64,000 nucleotides of DNA from contig CBDEHK010000001.1 of NCBI GenBank assembly GCA_965238305.1, positions 3,348,001 through 3,412,000 on the forward strand, read 5' to 3'. The DNA is from CBDCGJ01 sp965238305 (lineage in GTDB: Bacteria > Pseudomonadota > Alphaproteobacteria > GCA-2731375). Every line of letters starts with the position of its first letter. The first letter of the stretch is position 1. The translations under genes and the position numbers were made by a program. This document shows, piece by piece, positions 19,469 to 28,182 of the stretch. The notes below the pieces were generated by a model, which saw nothing but the letters and a program-made list of their open reading frames with translations, was not told the DNA's origin and made no database searches.

Positions 19469-20040
19469 GCCCCCTGAACAACCAAATTGTCGACATGCAT
19501 TTAGCCGGGCAGTCCGGTTACATGGAACTGAAAACCGAAATTGAGGCGTTCCTATTTTACGAAGCTGACTTGTTGGACAACCGGCAATTCGATGCCTGGC
19601 TTGAATTATTGAGCGAAGACTTGGTATATTTCATGCCGATCCGGCACAATGTCAGTTACACGGATGACAAGGCAAAGGAAAACACCCAGCAAGGCCAAGG
19701 CATCAGTTGGTTTGACGAAGACAAATGGACATTGACCAAACGTGTCGAACAAATCCAGACCGGCCATCATTACGCAGAGGAACCGTTGTCACGGACAGCA
19801 CATCTGATTACCAACGTCCGCTTGCTATCGGCAGAGCCTGATATGATGGCCGCCGATCAGGTCCGTGTCGGCAGTCATTTTCTGGTCCAGCAAAACCGGA
19901 TTGATTATGAAACGCACAGTTTTGTCGGTCGGCGCACCGACACCCTAGTACGACAGGATGGCGCCTGGCGGCTTCGGCGGCGGGAAATCTTACTGGAACA
20001 AAGCATCTTGTTAGCGAAGAACTTATCGATTTTCTTCTAA
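19465..20040 (+). CDS. Ring-hydroxylating dioxygenase, beta subunit
   Basis: 191 residues with the cone-shaped fold signature of dioxygenase small subunits: an N-terminal helix FYEADLLDNRQFDAW, RTAHLITNVR, a central VGSHFLVQQNR and a C-terminal WRLRRREILLEQS. It is structural in the alpha3-beta3 enzyme and has no metal ligands. It overlaps the SDR gene by 4 bases. It closes the dioxygenase unit; the next recognisable sequence is a dead integrase. Confidence 0.88.
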   Translation: MSPLNNQIVDMHLAGQSGYMELKTEIEAFLFYEADLLDNRQFDAWLELLSEDLVYFMPIRHNVSYTDDKAKENTQQGQGISWFDEDKWTLTKRVEQIQTGHHYAEEPLSRTAHLITNVRLLSAEPDMMAADQVRVGSHFLVQQNRIDYETHSFVGRRTDTLVRQDGAWRLRRREILLEQSILLAKNLSIFF

Positions 20041-20298
20041 GCCACAATCGATAACTGAAGATCTTGAAATACTTGGACGAAGGCGTAGACGTCGTCTCAA
20101 GCGAACCCGTCTCTGCTCGTATTCCTCAATCGACCAGATGGCGTCAGTCTGCGCACCGTCGCGCGGTACAAGACCAAAGGTGCTCAGGGAATTCGGCCGA
20201 ATAACACAGCGGCGGCAAGTTATCAGCAAAGCCGTTTTGTACCGTACGCGCAGATATCGACCTATGTCTTCGCATACCGCGCCACCAGTTCGCTGACC

Positions 20299-20680
20299 TG
20301 GGTTTCCCCATATAAATCGGATAGGGTCGGCACTACGATTACTGATATCTCTGCGGTTTTCTACACCACCCTCGCCTTTTCTTTTCGCGGGCAAGACTAA
20401 ATGCGAACCACACACGGATATAAAGAGCATCTGCAAAAGTGTGAGCAAAAAGGCTAAAATTGCGGATTTACTGGTGCTCGATCCTCGACACACCTACGCC
20501 TCTACATTAGCCAGTAGCGGTCGCTCATTACCCATCCATCGACGCTCCACTTGGTCACGTCTAACCCAATACAACGGCGCCATGCAGACATCTGTTCGAT
20601 GATACCATGCGAAAAGCGACTGAACGTGTCAGTGCAATTGGGTCGCGTGCGGATGTTAGTACTGGTGGCAGCAAAAGATT
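20299..20680 (+). pseudogene. Decayed tyrosine recombinase (phage-type integrase) C-terminal remnant
   Basis: Broken pieces of an integrase can be read in shifting frames. From 20299 they read WVSPYKSDRVG and then TDISAVF, equivalent to the W/YVFP...DI segment. From 20486 comes RHTYASTLASSGRSLPI, the catalytic R-H-T box. After a frame change come LGHV, a stop, NTTAPCRHLFDD and TMRKATERVSAI. The catalytic Tyr position reads Cys (codon 20583). Several stops and about 100 unrelated bases interrupt it. No open frame covers it; I found it by comparing frames with the known C-terminal motifs. The 258 bases before it (20041-20298) hold nothing I can recognise. It sits at the left edge of the phosphonate cluster. 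Confidence 0.7.
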
Positions 20681-20726
20681 CGATCAACGCGGTCGCGACG
20701 TTGAACTCGGCTGCGACACGGCTAAT

Positions 20727-21632
20727 TCAAGTCCGTGTAAATGATCCGTCGATATTTCCTGAACGCACGGACACAACGTCTTGAGCTGTTTCTATGAATG
20801 CTCGGATCAAGTGGGAGTTACGACGTTCATTCAGACAGTTGACATGCGCGGTCGTATAGACGTCGGCATCAACGATCTTGATAGGTTGAAGTTGCTTGTG
20901 AGGAATGAATTCGATATCGGATACAACCCCAATGCCAATACCTTTGGCGACGGCTAGCCATGCGGCTTCACGGCTACCGATCTCCATCACCATGTTAATT
21001 TCCACTCCAGCTGCCGAAAGGGCCTGTTCGAAGGCTAATCGAGTTGTCGAGCCGCGTTCTCTCAAAACAAAGCGCCGGCCCGCAAGTTCCTTGATACGAA
21101 TTCCCCGCCGCTTTGCGAATGCATGTTCCTTATTGACGAATATGATAACGGGATGCCGGCTGAGAGGCATTGCGAATATTCTTTGATCGTCTTCCACATG
21201 AGCCAGAACAGCGACGTCCACCGAATAGTCGAGCAAACGTTCAACGGTGCGTTGTGAATTTCCGATCGCGACTGAGACGGTAATATTTGGGTATAGTGCA
21301 CTGAAAGTACTGAGCATTTCGGTCACATGATAGGGCCCGACCGCGCCGACACGTAACGTACCAGCGTGAAAACCGCCGTGAGCGTTCAGAAGGTCATGGG
21401 CATCCGCTTCCAAACCCATGATCCGTCGGGATATAGCGAATAGTTCGCGACCGGTATCGGTAAGCTCAACCTGACGACCACGGCGATGAAACAACTCGAC
21501 ATTGAAAAAATTCTCGAGATTTTTGACCTGGGTCGTGATCGTTGGCTGGCTGATGTTCAATAAACGCGATGCAGCTGTAAACCCACCTTCCGTGGCGACC
21601 GCGTGGAAAGATCTTAATTGAGTATAAAGCAT
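20727..21632 (-). CDS. LysR-family regulator of the phosphonate cluster
   Basis: 301 residues. The N-terminal winged helix-turn-helix (residues 1-60, including AASRLLNISQPTITTQVKNLE) is followed by a two-lobed LysR effector domain. It is transcribed divergently from phnD across a 226-base gap, the usual LysR arrangement. LysR proteins beside phnA/phnY genes activate phosphonate use in response to the substrate, independent of phosphate starvation. The effector here is inferred, not shown. The final third keeps the conserved GIGIGVVSDIEF segment. Confidence 0.85.
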   Translation of the reverse strand: MLYTQLRSFHAVATEGGFTAASRLLNISQPTITTQVKNLENFFNVELFHRRGRQVELTDTGRELFAISRRIMGLEADAHDLLNAHGGFHAGTLRVGAVGPYHVTEMLSTFSALYPNITVSVAIGNSQRTVERLLDYSVDVAVLAHVEDDQRIFAMPLSRHPVIIFVNKEHAFAKRRGIRIKELAGRRFVLRERGSTTRLAFEQALSAAGVEINMVMEIGSREAAWLAVAKGIGIGVVSDIEFIPHKQLQPIKIVDADVYTTAHVNCLNERRNSHLIRAFIETAQDVVSVRSGNIDGSFTRT

Positions 21633-21669
21633 ATAAAAAACCTATCGGTTAGATACAAATAATGAATTT

Positions 21670-21693
21670 GTTGAATAATTGGATTAATGCAAC
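21670..21693. promoter_or_regulatory. Inverted repeat in the LysR-phnD intergenic region
   Basis: An imperfect palindrome begins GTTG and ends CAAC, and about 16 of 24 positions are symmetric. It includes T-N11-A spacings of the kind LysR proteins bind. It is the most symmetric element I could find in this divergent promoter region, and I see no good Pho box here. A regulator site is a guess. Confidence 0.35.
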
Positions 21694-21858
21694 GCTGACG
21701 CAACAAAAATAAAAAGGCCTCCGTAAACAAGGCACCAACCGTGACAAAATGGCAAAAGAGCATTTGCGTCTGGATGTTGAGGAAATGGTGACCAGGGAGG
21801 ACGAATAGGCCTATTTTTGGTTTTTGACAGTTGGACTCACAAACTTTGGAGAGAACAT

Positions 21859-22815
21859 ATGAAACTCGCTACTAAAGGAAACACCGGTCGTTCTTGGCGT
21901 CGTCACTTGATGGCCGGAACCGTGATGGCTGGGCTCACGCTCGGAATTGTGTTGACGTCATCTGTTTCGGCACAAGCAGCTGCTTGTGAAAACCCGGATG
22001 CGTTGACTTTCGCGATGATTCCAACGGAGGAGTCGGTTGCTGAACTCCAGCTTTATCAGCCAGTAACCGAACGAATGGCCAAATTGACCGGCAAAAAAGT
22101 CGAATTCTTTATGCCGACTTCATACGCTTCGGTTGTTGAAGGACTGCTCAGCAAATTCGTCGATGTCGCCGTGCTCGGCCCGTACACATACGTCATCGCC
22201 AATTCCAAGGACCCGAGTATCGAGGTGTTTGCCACTTACGCAAAAAAACCCGGCCACCTGCAGGAAGAGGGCCCCGGGTACCGTGGCGTCCTGATTTCCA
22301 AAAAGGGTTCGAAGTTTACATCGATTGACTCGTTGAAAGGATCGGTCTTAGGACTAACAGACCCAGGAAGCACGTCCGGCAATCTCTTGCCGCGGGTCGT
22401 GTTCTCAAAGGTTGTCGGCCAGGATCTAGACAAGTTCTTTGGCAAAGTTGCTTATACAGGAAGCCATGAGTTGTCGACGGTGGCAGTTGTGCAAGGCAAA
22501 GTCGATGCTGCGTTCGTTGCGTCGCACCGGTTCGACAATGTAGTCGACAAAGGCGAAGCTAATTTGGATGGCGTTAATGTTTTGTGGAAATCCGATCCTA
22601 TTCCGCAAGATCCGTTCGTCTATCGAAACACCCTTTGCCAAAACATCAAAGACAAAATCGCGGAAACGTTTCTTGGCCTTAAAGATGCGCCTGAAGCGCA
22701 GAACTTTCTGGCCAATGTCAAATCCAACACCTTTGTTGGCATGACCTCAAAGGACTATGACATTATCCGTGACCTGAAGAAGGCTAAGGACGCGCGTAAG
22801 AAAAAGAAAAATTAA
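21859..22815 (+). CDS. phnD: Phosphonate ABC transporter, periplasmic binding protein
   Basis: About 318 residues. I start at ATG 21859 because GGAGAGAAC precedes it; an in-frame TTG at 21817 is weaker. The signal peptide has a basic n-region (RSWRRH) and ends near SAQA-A. The mature part is a PhnD-type domain: FAMIPTEES, PTSYASVVEGLLSKFVDVAVLGPYTYV, LGLTDPGSTSGNLLPR and GKVDAAFVASHRFD. It captures phosphonate in the periplasm for PhnCE. It is followed by a strong hairpin before phnC and ends in a run of lysines. Confidence 0.9.
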   Translation: MKLATKGNTGRSWRRHLMAGTVMAGLTLGIVLTSSVSAQAAACENPDALTFAMIPTEESVAELQLYQPVTERMAKLTGKKVEFFMPTSYASVVEGLLSKFVDVAVLGPYTYVIANSKDPSIEVFATYAKKPGHLQEEGPGYRGVLISKKGSKFTSIDSLKGSVLGLTDPGSTSGNLLPRVVFSKVVGQDLDKFFGKVAYTGSHELSTVAVVQGKVDAAFVASHRFDNVVDKGEANLDGVNVLWKSDPIPQDPFVYRNTLCQNIKDKIAETFLGLKDAPEAQNFLANVKSNTFVGMTSKDYDIIRDLKKAKDARKKKKN

Positions 22816-22829
22816 GCAAACTAGTAACT

Positions 22830-22872
22830 CTCGGTGGTCGGGGTTTTTCTCCCCCTAATCCTGACCGCCGAG
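22830..22872 (+). terminator. Intercistronic hairpin between phnD and phnC
   Basis: CTCGGTGGTC (22830-22839) pairs with GACCGCCGAG (22863-22872) with one G-U pair; GGGG and CCCC inside can extend the stem. There is no terminal U-run, so it is more likely an mRNA-stabilising or attenuating hairpin. That would raise the level of the binding protein over the ATPase and permeases. Confidence 0.6.
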
Positions 22873-22930
22873 ATAACCTACACTTTAGTAGGCGATCAAT
22901 TAAACGTTGCTAGTTAGCGGGTACTCAGTC

Positions 22931-23683
22931 ATGAAAATTCTTGAAATTAAAGATTTGCGTGCTAGTTATAGCGCAAGTGGCCCCGAAATTCTTAAGGGCA
23001 TTTCGTTCGCCGTCGAAGATGATGACTTTTTCGCCATCATCGGGCCCAGCGGCGCCGGAAAATCCACGCTGATCCGGTGTATCAATCGCCTTGTCGAACC
23101 CGATTCTGGTTCGATCATTTTTGATGGACAAAATGTGGTGGCATTGCCACGCCGAGGACTGCGCCTTCTACGCCGTGACATTGGTGTGATTTTCCAGGAA
23201 TTCAATCTGATCAATCGGATGAGTGTCATGGACAATGTTCTCTCCGGTCGACTGGGATATACCGGCAATATCCGAACACTATTCCGCGCTTTTCCCAGAG
23301 AAGAAATTGATCACGGCTTGCAGCTCCTCGACCGAGTTGGCCTTATCGATCACGTCGATAAGCGCGCTGATGAACTGTCGGGGGGGCAACGCCAACGGGT
23401 CGGGATTGCGCGCGCACTCATGCAAAACCCGAAGATACTTCTGCTTGACGAGCCAACCTCGGCCCTCGATCCAAAGATCTCCCGTGAAGTCATGGGGTTG
23501 ATCAAACAAATGGCGACGGAACTGAAAGTCCCCTGCCTTTGCAATATCCATGACGTAAGTTTGGCGAAGGAATTTTGCAACAAGATTATCGGCCTGCAGG
23601 ACGGCATGAAAATGTTCGATGGCCCGACGGAGCAAATGGACCAAGCCAAGCTCGATGAGATTTACGCCATGGAAGTGCTGTGA
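22931..23683 (+). CDS. phnC: Phosphonate ABC transporter, ATP-binding protein
   Basis: About 250 residues from ATG 22931; an in-frame TTG at 22907 would add eight. ABC ATPase with Walker A GPSGAGKST, signature LSGGQRQRVGIARAL, Walker B LLLDEPTSALD and the switch His in NIHDVSLAKEF. The RLVEPDSGSI and QEFNLINRMSV segments are typical of PhnC. It energises import through the two PhnE-type permeases that follow at once. Confidence 0.9.
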   Translation: MKILEIKDLRASYSASGPEILKGISFAVEDDDFFAIIGPSGAGKSTLIRCINRLVEPDSGSIIFDGQNVVALPRRGLRLLRRDIGVIFQEFNLINRMSVMDNVLSGRLGYTGNIRTLFRAFPREEIDHGLQLLDRVGLIDHVDKRADELSGGQRQRVGIARALMQNPKILLLDEPTSALDPKISREVMGLIKQMATELKVPCLCNIHDVSLAKEFCNKIIGLQDGMKMFDGPTEQMDQAKLDEIYAMEVL

Positions 23684-23693
23684 GGACTAACAC

Positions 23694-24527
23694 ATGAACA
23701 CGACTTTGACTGATATTGCCGCACGAGAAATCCTCGTTAATCATATTCTCGAGCGACAGCGCAATAGTCGCCTGTTCATGGCATTACTATGCGCCGGGAT
23801 TGTTGCGCTTGTGGTGTGGAGTGTGCAGGTGACCATAATCGATGATACCGATTGGGAACGAATGGGCGGTCTGGCGAAAGTCTTGGAAACGGCTGGCCGA
23901 TTCGTAGGACTCGATATTGCTCTAATTCCTGACCTCATCGGGCCGACCATTGAAACTTTGATGATTGCCTGCCTCGGAACGTTGTTGGGGGTGATTATTT
24001 GCATTCCCGCAGCTTGGTTCGGAGCGTTGAATATCACGCCTTTTAAACCAATCACTTACCCCATCGCGCGTTTTATGATGACACTTAGCCGATCGATCCA
24101 CGAGATTGTCTGGGCATTATTTTTCGTCGCAGCCGTTGGTCTTGGCGCTTTGGCCGGCGTGTTCGCTGTCGCTGTACGTTCCGTTGGATTCATAGCGAAA
24201 ATGGCAGCTGAAGCGATCGAGAATATTGACCCTGGACCGGTCGAGGCCATCCGCTCGGTGGGCGGCAACGGGTTTCAGGTCATGCTCTACGCAATTTTAC
24301 CGCAAATCCTACCGCAAGTACTCGGCGTGGTTATTTTCGAATGGGAGATCAACATTCGCCGTTCAGCCGTATTGGGCTTGGTCGGTGCCGGCGGTCTTGG
24401 GTTGGTCTTTTTCAGGCAGATGAATACATTCAATTTCCACGGCGTGATGACGGTCATTGCTGCCATTCTTGTCTTGATCCTAGTCGGTGAGTTGCTGTCC
24501 CACTGGGTCCGACGTGCGATTATATAA
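23694..24527 (+). CDS. phnE: Phosphonate ABC transporter, permease 1
   Basis: 277 residues with about six membrane helices. The cytoplasmic EAA-type coupling motif is EAIENIDPGPVEAIRSVGGN, followed by LPQILPQVLG. One of two PhnE-like permeases, which probably form a heterodimer. The ATG is 10 bases after the phnC stop. The end of the gene overlaps the longest frame of the second permease, but the likely start of that gene lies downstream. Confidence 0.9.
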   Translation: MNTTLTDIAAREILVNHILERQRNSRLFMALLCAGIVALVVWSVQVTIIDDTDWERMGGLAKVLETAGRFVGLDIALIPDLIGPTIETLMIACLGTLLGVIICIPAAWFGALNITPFKPITYPIARFMMTLSRSIHEIVWALFFVAAVGLGALAGVFAVAVRSVGFIAKMAAEAIENIDPGPVEAIRSVGGNGFQVMLYAILPQILPQVLGVVIFEWEINIRRSAVLGLVGAGGLGLVFFRQMNTFNFHGVMTVIAAILVLILVGELLSHWVRRAII

Positions 24528-24543
24528 ACGCCCGGGTGATGAA

Positions 24544-25407
24544 ATGATCAAATCAGACAAGAGATCACCAAACAGAACCGTGATTGGCGGTGACGTAGAT
24601 TCGACTTTGACATGGAACCGGTTCAAATACCCCAGTTCTGTCATTCAATATGGCGCCTGGTTAAGTGCAATCGTTTTTCTTGCTTATAGCGTCGAGTACT
24701 TGAATATTCCTTTGGATCGGCTTTTCGGCATGTTCGGTCGAATGGGTGACACCCTAGCCAATCGGTATTACCCGCCCGATATCGAATACATCATGGACGC
24801 CGATTATATGGGTTATGTCGTTGAAACGATCCAAATGGCTTATCTTGGGGCGTTATTCGGATTGATATTCACGATCCCGCTCGGTTGGTTCGCATCGCAT
24901 AATATGTCTCCCTCGAAGCGGTTCGTCTATCCGATAGCCCGGCTCATTACTATGTCGTGCCGCGCTGTCCACGAAATGATATTTGCTATCATATTTGTCG
25001 CTATTCTAGGGTTCGGCATGTTGCCCGGTGTCTTGGCGTTGACGTTTTTCTGCACCGGGTTCGCCGCAAAGCTGTTCGCCGAAGAGATCGAAGCCATTGA
25101 CATGGGCCCCGTCGAAGCCATGCGTTCAACAGGCGCAAATTTGTTCCAAGTTATGATCTTTGGGGTCCTGCCACAGGTGCGTGTCGCATTCACGGGTATC
25201 GCCATTTATACCTGGGACGTGGCGTTTCGTGCCGCCACAGTAGTCGGTTTCTTCGGGGCGGGCGGCATGGGTTGGTATCTTAAACGCAACGTATTGCAAA
25301 TCGAGACCGAACGCGTTGCCGCGATCCTGATCTCGATCCTCGTTCTTGTTTCTATATCGGAGATCTTCTCCGCTTGGGCACGAAACAAGGTTATGAAAAT
25401 GAAGTAG
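24544..25407 (+). CDS. phnE: Phosphonate ABC transporter, permease 2
   Basis: 287 residues from ATG 24544, preceded by GGGTGA; an upstream in-frame GTG inside permease 1 is unlikely. The protein has a polar N-terminal tail, about six membrane helices and the coupling motif EAIDMGPVEAMRSTGAN with LPQVRVAF. It is paralogous to permease 1; tandem phnE genes are common in clusters of the PhnA/PhnY type. A 196-base gap separates it from the next gene. Confidence 0.88.
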   Translation: MIKSDKRSPNRTVIGGDVDSTLTWNRFKYPSSVIQYGAWLSAIVFLAYSVEYLNIPLDRLFGMFGRMGDTLANRYYPPDIEYIMDADYMGYVVETIQMAYLGALFGLIFTIPLGWFASHNMSPSKRFVYPIARLITMSCRAVHEMIFAIIFVAILGFGMLPGVLALTFFCTGFAAKLFAEEIEAIDMGPVEAMRSTGANLFQVMIFGVLPQVRVAFTGIAIYTWDVAFRAATVVGFFGAGGMGWYLKRNVLQIETERVAAILISILVLVSISEIFSAWARNKVMKMK

Positions 25408-25603
25408 ATGACACACTCGTCGCTCTTTGGAACCGACGGAATAAACTGTAATTAACGAAGAAACGATACATCGCTGCGAGCGCAAGCATTGGAGTCGTTG
25501 CGAGCCTCACATTCGATTAATTAGGAAATGCAGCGGAGAGACCAGAGATGTTTAGCGCCGCGACGGAACTCAACAAAATTATTTGGACGAAAGGATAATG
25601 ACC

Positions 25604-26698
25604 ATGGCAAGGAGAGGACGGGCCGCTGTCTACGATGCGCCAAATGAACCGTTTGTAATTCGAGAATATCCAGTTCGCGACGTGAACGCCGACGAGGCGC
25701 TGGTTCGCATCACCATGTCAACTATATGTCGTTCTGATATTCACTCATATAAGGGCCATCGTCCCAACCCATGTCCCGGCATTCTTGGCCACGAGATCAT
25801 CGGCACTATTGATCAATTAGGTGATGCCGTCACTCACGATCTAAGGGGGGACAAACTTGAGCCCGGCGACCGAGTGACGTGGACCGAGTATTTCCATTCC
25901 GGCGACTCGTATTATGCCGACGTTCACGATATGCCGCAGAAAGCCGAAGGGGTTCGTAAGTACGGTCACGATCTTGTGGGCGAAGACCCACATTTTTTGG
26001 GCGGCTTCGCGGAATATTGCTTTATCCAACCCGGTACCGGTATTTTGAAGCTGCCCGATGATATTTCTGATGAAGAGGCGACGCCATTAAATTGTGGCGC
26101 TGCGACCATGATCGCGGTTGTCAGGGCGGCCGAAATCACCGATGGTGATACGGTCGTCGTCCAGGGGCTAGGTCTTCTTGGACTTTATGGCTGTGCTATC
26201 GCCAAGGCCCGAGGAGCACGTCTCGTCATAGGCCTAGACAGTGTCGCTGTCCGTTTGGATATGGCGGGACGGTTTGGTGCCGATCATGTGCTGGATGTCT
26301 CGGCCATGTCGTCGGATGAGCAAGTCGCCAAAGTGCGTGGGATTTGCACACCTGATGGTGCCGATGCCGTGATCGAGGTCTGTGGTGTTCCATCCGCCGT
26401 ACCCGTTGGGCTGCGAATGTTGAGAACCGGCGGACGTTACGCGATCGGCGGATTGGTCAATCCTGATGCCCATTTCACTCTCGACGGGAACGATATTCTG
26501 AAACGCTGGATTACGATACGCGGTGTTCACAATTACCACCCTATGGATCTTGTCGCGGCACTGGATTTCGTCATGGCCAACCGAGAAAGATTTCCTTTTG
26601 CTGAGATCGTTGATTCTAAATTCACCCTCGAACAGCTAGACGAAGCGTTTTTGAAAGCCGGAGAAAATTCCGTCCTTCGGGCGGCCATTGTACCGTAA
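25604..26698 (+). CDS. Phosphonate-cluster zinc-type alcohol dehydrogenase
   Basis: About 364 residues from ATG 25604, which has AAGG 7-8 bases upstream; ATG 25598 and TTG 25583 are also in frame. Medium-chain dehydrogenase with catalytic zinc residues C42 and H63-E64 (GHEIIG), a GLGLLG nucleotide motif and an Asp after beta-2 (GLDSV), favouring NAD. Related genes in phosphonate clusters are annotated as phosphonate-associated alcohol dehydrogenases. The four structural-zinc cysteines of the superfamily are missing: the corresponding positions read S99, S102, A105 and A114. I infer oxidation of a hydroxy-phosphonate to phosphonoacetaldehyde for the next enzyme. Confidence 0.8.
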   Translation: MARRGRAAVYDAPNEPFVIREYPVRDVNADEALVRITMSTICRSDIHSYKGHRPNPCPGILGHEIIGTIDQLGDAVTHDLRGDKLEPGDRVTWTEYFHSGDSYYADVHDMPQKAEGVRKYGHDLVGEDPHFLGGFAEYCFIQPGTGILKLPDDISDEEATPLNCGAATMIAVVRAAEITDGDTVVVQGLGLLGLYGCAIAKARGARLVIGLDSVAVRLDMAGRFGADHVLDVSAMSSDEQVAKVRGICTPDGADAVIEVCGVPSAVPVGLRMLRTGGRYAIGGLVNPDAHFTLDGNDILKRWITIRGVHNYHPMDLVAALDFVMANRERFPFAEIVDSKFTLEQLDEAFLKAGENSVLRAAIVP

Positions 26699-26711
26699 AG
26701 GAACCATCACA

Positions 26712-28151
26712 ATGAAAACTTCTGCCAATACTATCCACGAATCCATGCGGATCGCGGGCGAGAAGATCGACACCGACGAGTGCATTGATGTCTTCAACCC
26801 TTATGACAACAGTCTGACCGGTACTGTACCACGGTGTCGAGCGGAACACGCGAAGCGGGCTCTTGAAATTGCCGGCGCTTATAGATCAAAGCTGACCCGC
26901 TATGATCGTCAACAAATTCTCATGCGGACAGCAGAACTTATCTCCGCGCGTAAGGATGAAATTTCGGACTTGATTACCGCCGAGTTGGGCATCTCCAAAA
27001 AAGACTCACTTTACGAGTGCGGTCGCGCCTACGACGTTTTTCATCTGTCGGGCCAGCTTTGTATTCAAGATGACGGTGAAGCTTATTCCTGTGATTTGAC
27101 ACCGCACGGTCAAAAACGTCGAATATTCACAACTCGTCAACCGCTTAATGCGATTAGCGCCATCACGCCGTTCAACCACCCCCTCAATATGGTCGCCCAC
27201 AAGATCGCACCAAGCATTGCGACCAATAACTGTATTGTCGTGAAGCCAGCGGAAACGACACCTTTGACAGCCCTCATGTTAGCCGATCTCCTCTATGAGG
27301 CCGGTCTGCCACCACAGATGCTGTCGGTCATCACAGCCGTTCCCCAGGACTTGGACGACGAAATGATCACCAATGAAAACATCTCGCTCGTAACTTTCAC
27401 CGGGGGCGTGCCAGCCGGAAAATATATCGCCGACAATCTTGGCTACCGTCGCGGTGTCCTCGAGCTTGGCGGCAATGCTCCATTTATTGTTATGGAGGAC
27501 GCGGATATCGAGCGTGCTGCGACGATGGCCGTGTCAGGGGCAACAAAAAATTCTGGCCAGCGTTGCACAGCGGTAAAACGGATCATCGCCATCGAAAGCG
27601 TCGCTGATGAGTTGGCGTCCCTGATAGCGGAAAAGGCCGCCGCTCTTAAGTGCGGGGATCCCATGGATCCAGAAACGGATGTCGGCACCGTGGTCAATGA
27701 AGATGCGGCAAAATTGTTTCAAGACCGGGTTACAAGAGCCGTCGAAGCCGGCGCTACGCTGCTCCATGGAAACAATCGAGAGGGGGCGTTATTTCCTCCG
27801 ACCGTCATCGATCACGTACCCTATGACTGCGAGCTTGTTTATGAAGAGACATTTGGACCCGCCATACCGATCATTCGTTGCAGTGACTTGGACGAGATCA
27901 TCACGGTCGCAAATTCGACGCCCTTCGGCCTCTCTTCCGGTATCTGCACGAATAACTGGAGTTACATCGACCGCTGCATCCAAGAGATCAACACCGGCAC
28001 CGTAAACGTTTGGGAAGTGCCAGGATACCGAACCGAAATGTCTCCTTTCGGCGGCATTAAGGACTCCGGCCTTGGCTACAAAGAGGGTGTCGTTGAGGCG
28101 ATGAAGAGCTACACCAACGTTAAAACGTTCTCTGTTCCATGGGGCGTCTAA
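26712..28151 (+). CDS. phnY: Phosphonoacetaldehyde dehydrogenase
   Basis: About 479 residues from ATG 26712, with AAAGGAA upstream. NAD-dependent aldehyde dehydrogenase with general base E251 (LELGGN), nucleophile C285 (NSGQRCTAVKR) and the N-terminal ITPFNHPLN motif of the PhnY/lactaldehyde dehydrogenase branch. It oxidises phosphonoacetaldehyde to phosphonoacetate. It starts 13 bases after the alcohol dehydrogenase stop and is followed within 31 bases by phnA, so substrate channelling through a three-enzyme chain is likely. Confidence 0.88.
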   Translation: MKTSANTIHESMRIAGEKIDTDECIDVFNPYDNSLTGTVPRCRAEHAKRALEIAGAYRSKLTRYDRQQILMRTAELISARKDEISDLITAELGISKKDSLYECGRAYDVFHLSGQLCIQDDGEAYSCDLTPHGQKRRIFTTRQPLNAISAITPFNHPLNMVAHKIAPSIATNNCIVVKPAETTPLTALMLADLLYEAGLPPQMLSVITAVPQDLDDEMITNENISLVTFTGGVPAGKYIADNLGYRRGVLELGGNAPFIVMEDADIERAATMAVSGATKNSGQRCTAVKRIIAIESVADELASLIAEKAAALKCGDPMDPETDVGTVVNEDAAKLFQDRVTRAVEAGATLLHGNNREGALFPPTVIDHVPYDCELVYEETFGPAIPIIRCSDLDEIITVANSTPFGLSSGICTNNWSYIDRCIQEINTGTVNVWEVPGYRTEMSPFGGIKDSGLGYKEGVVEAMKSYTNVKTFSVPWGV

Positions 28152-28182
28152 TAATTTGACCAAATGATTGAGGAAACAAGCA

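Noticed and set aside
20551..20784. A 77-codon rightward frame and a 156-codon leftward frame (20023-20493)
   Set aside because: They are in frames other than the integrase fragments, overlap neighbouring genes and show no family resemblance.
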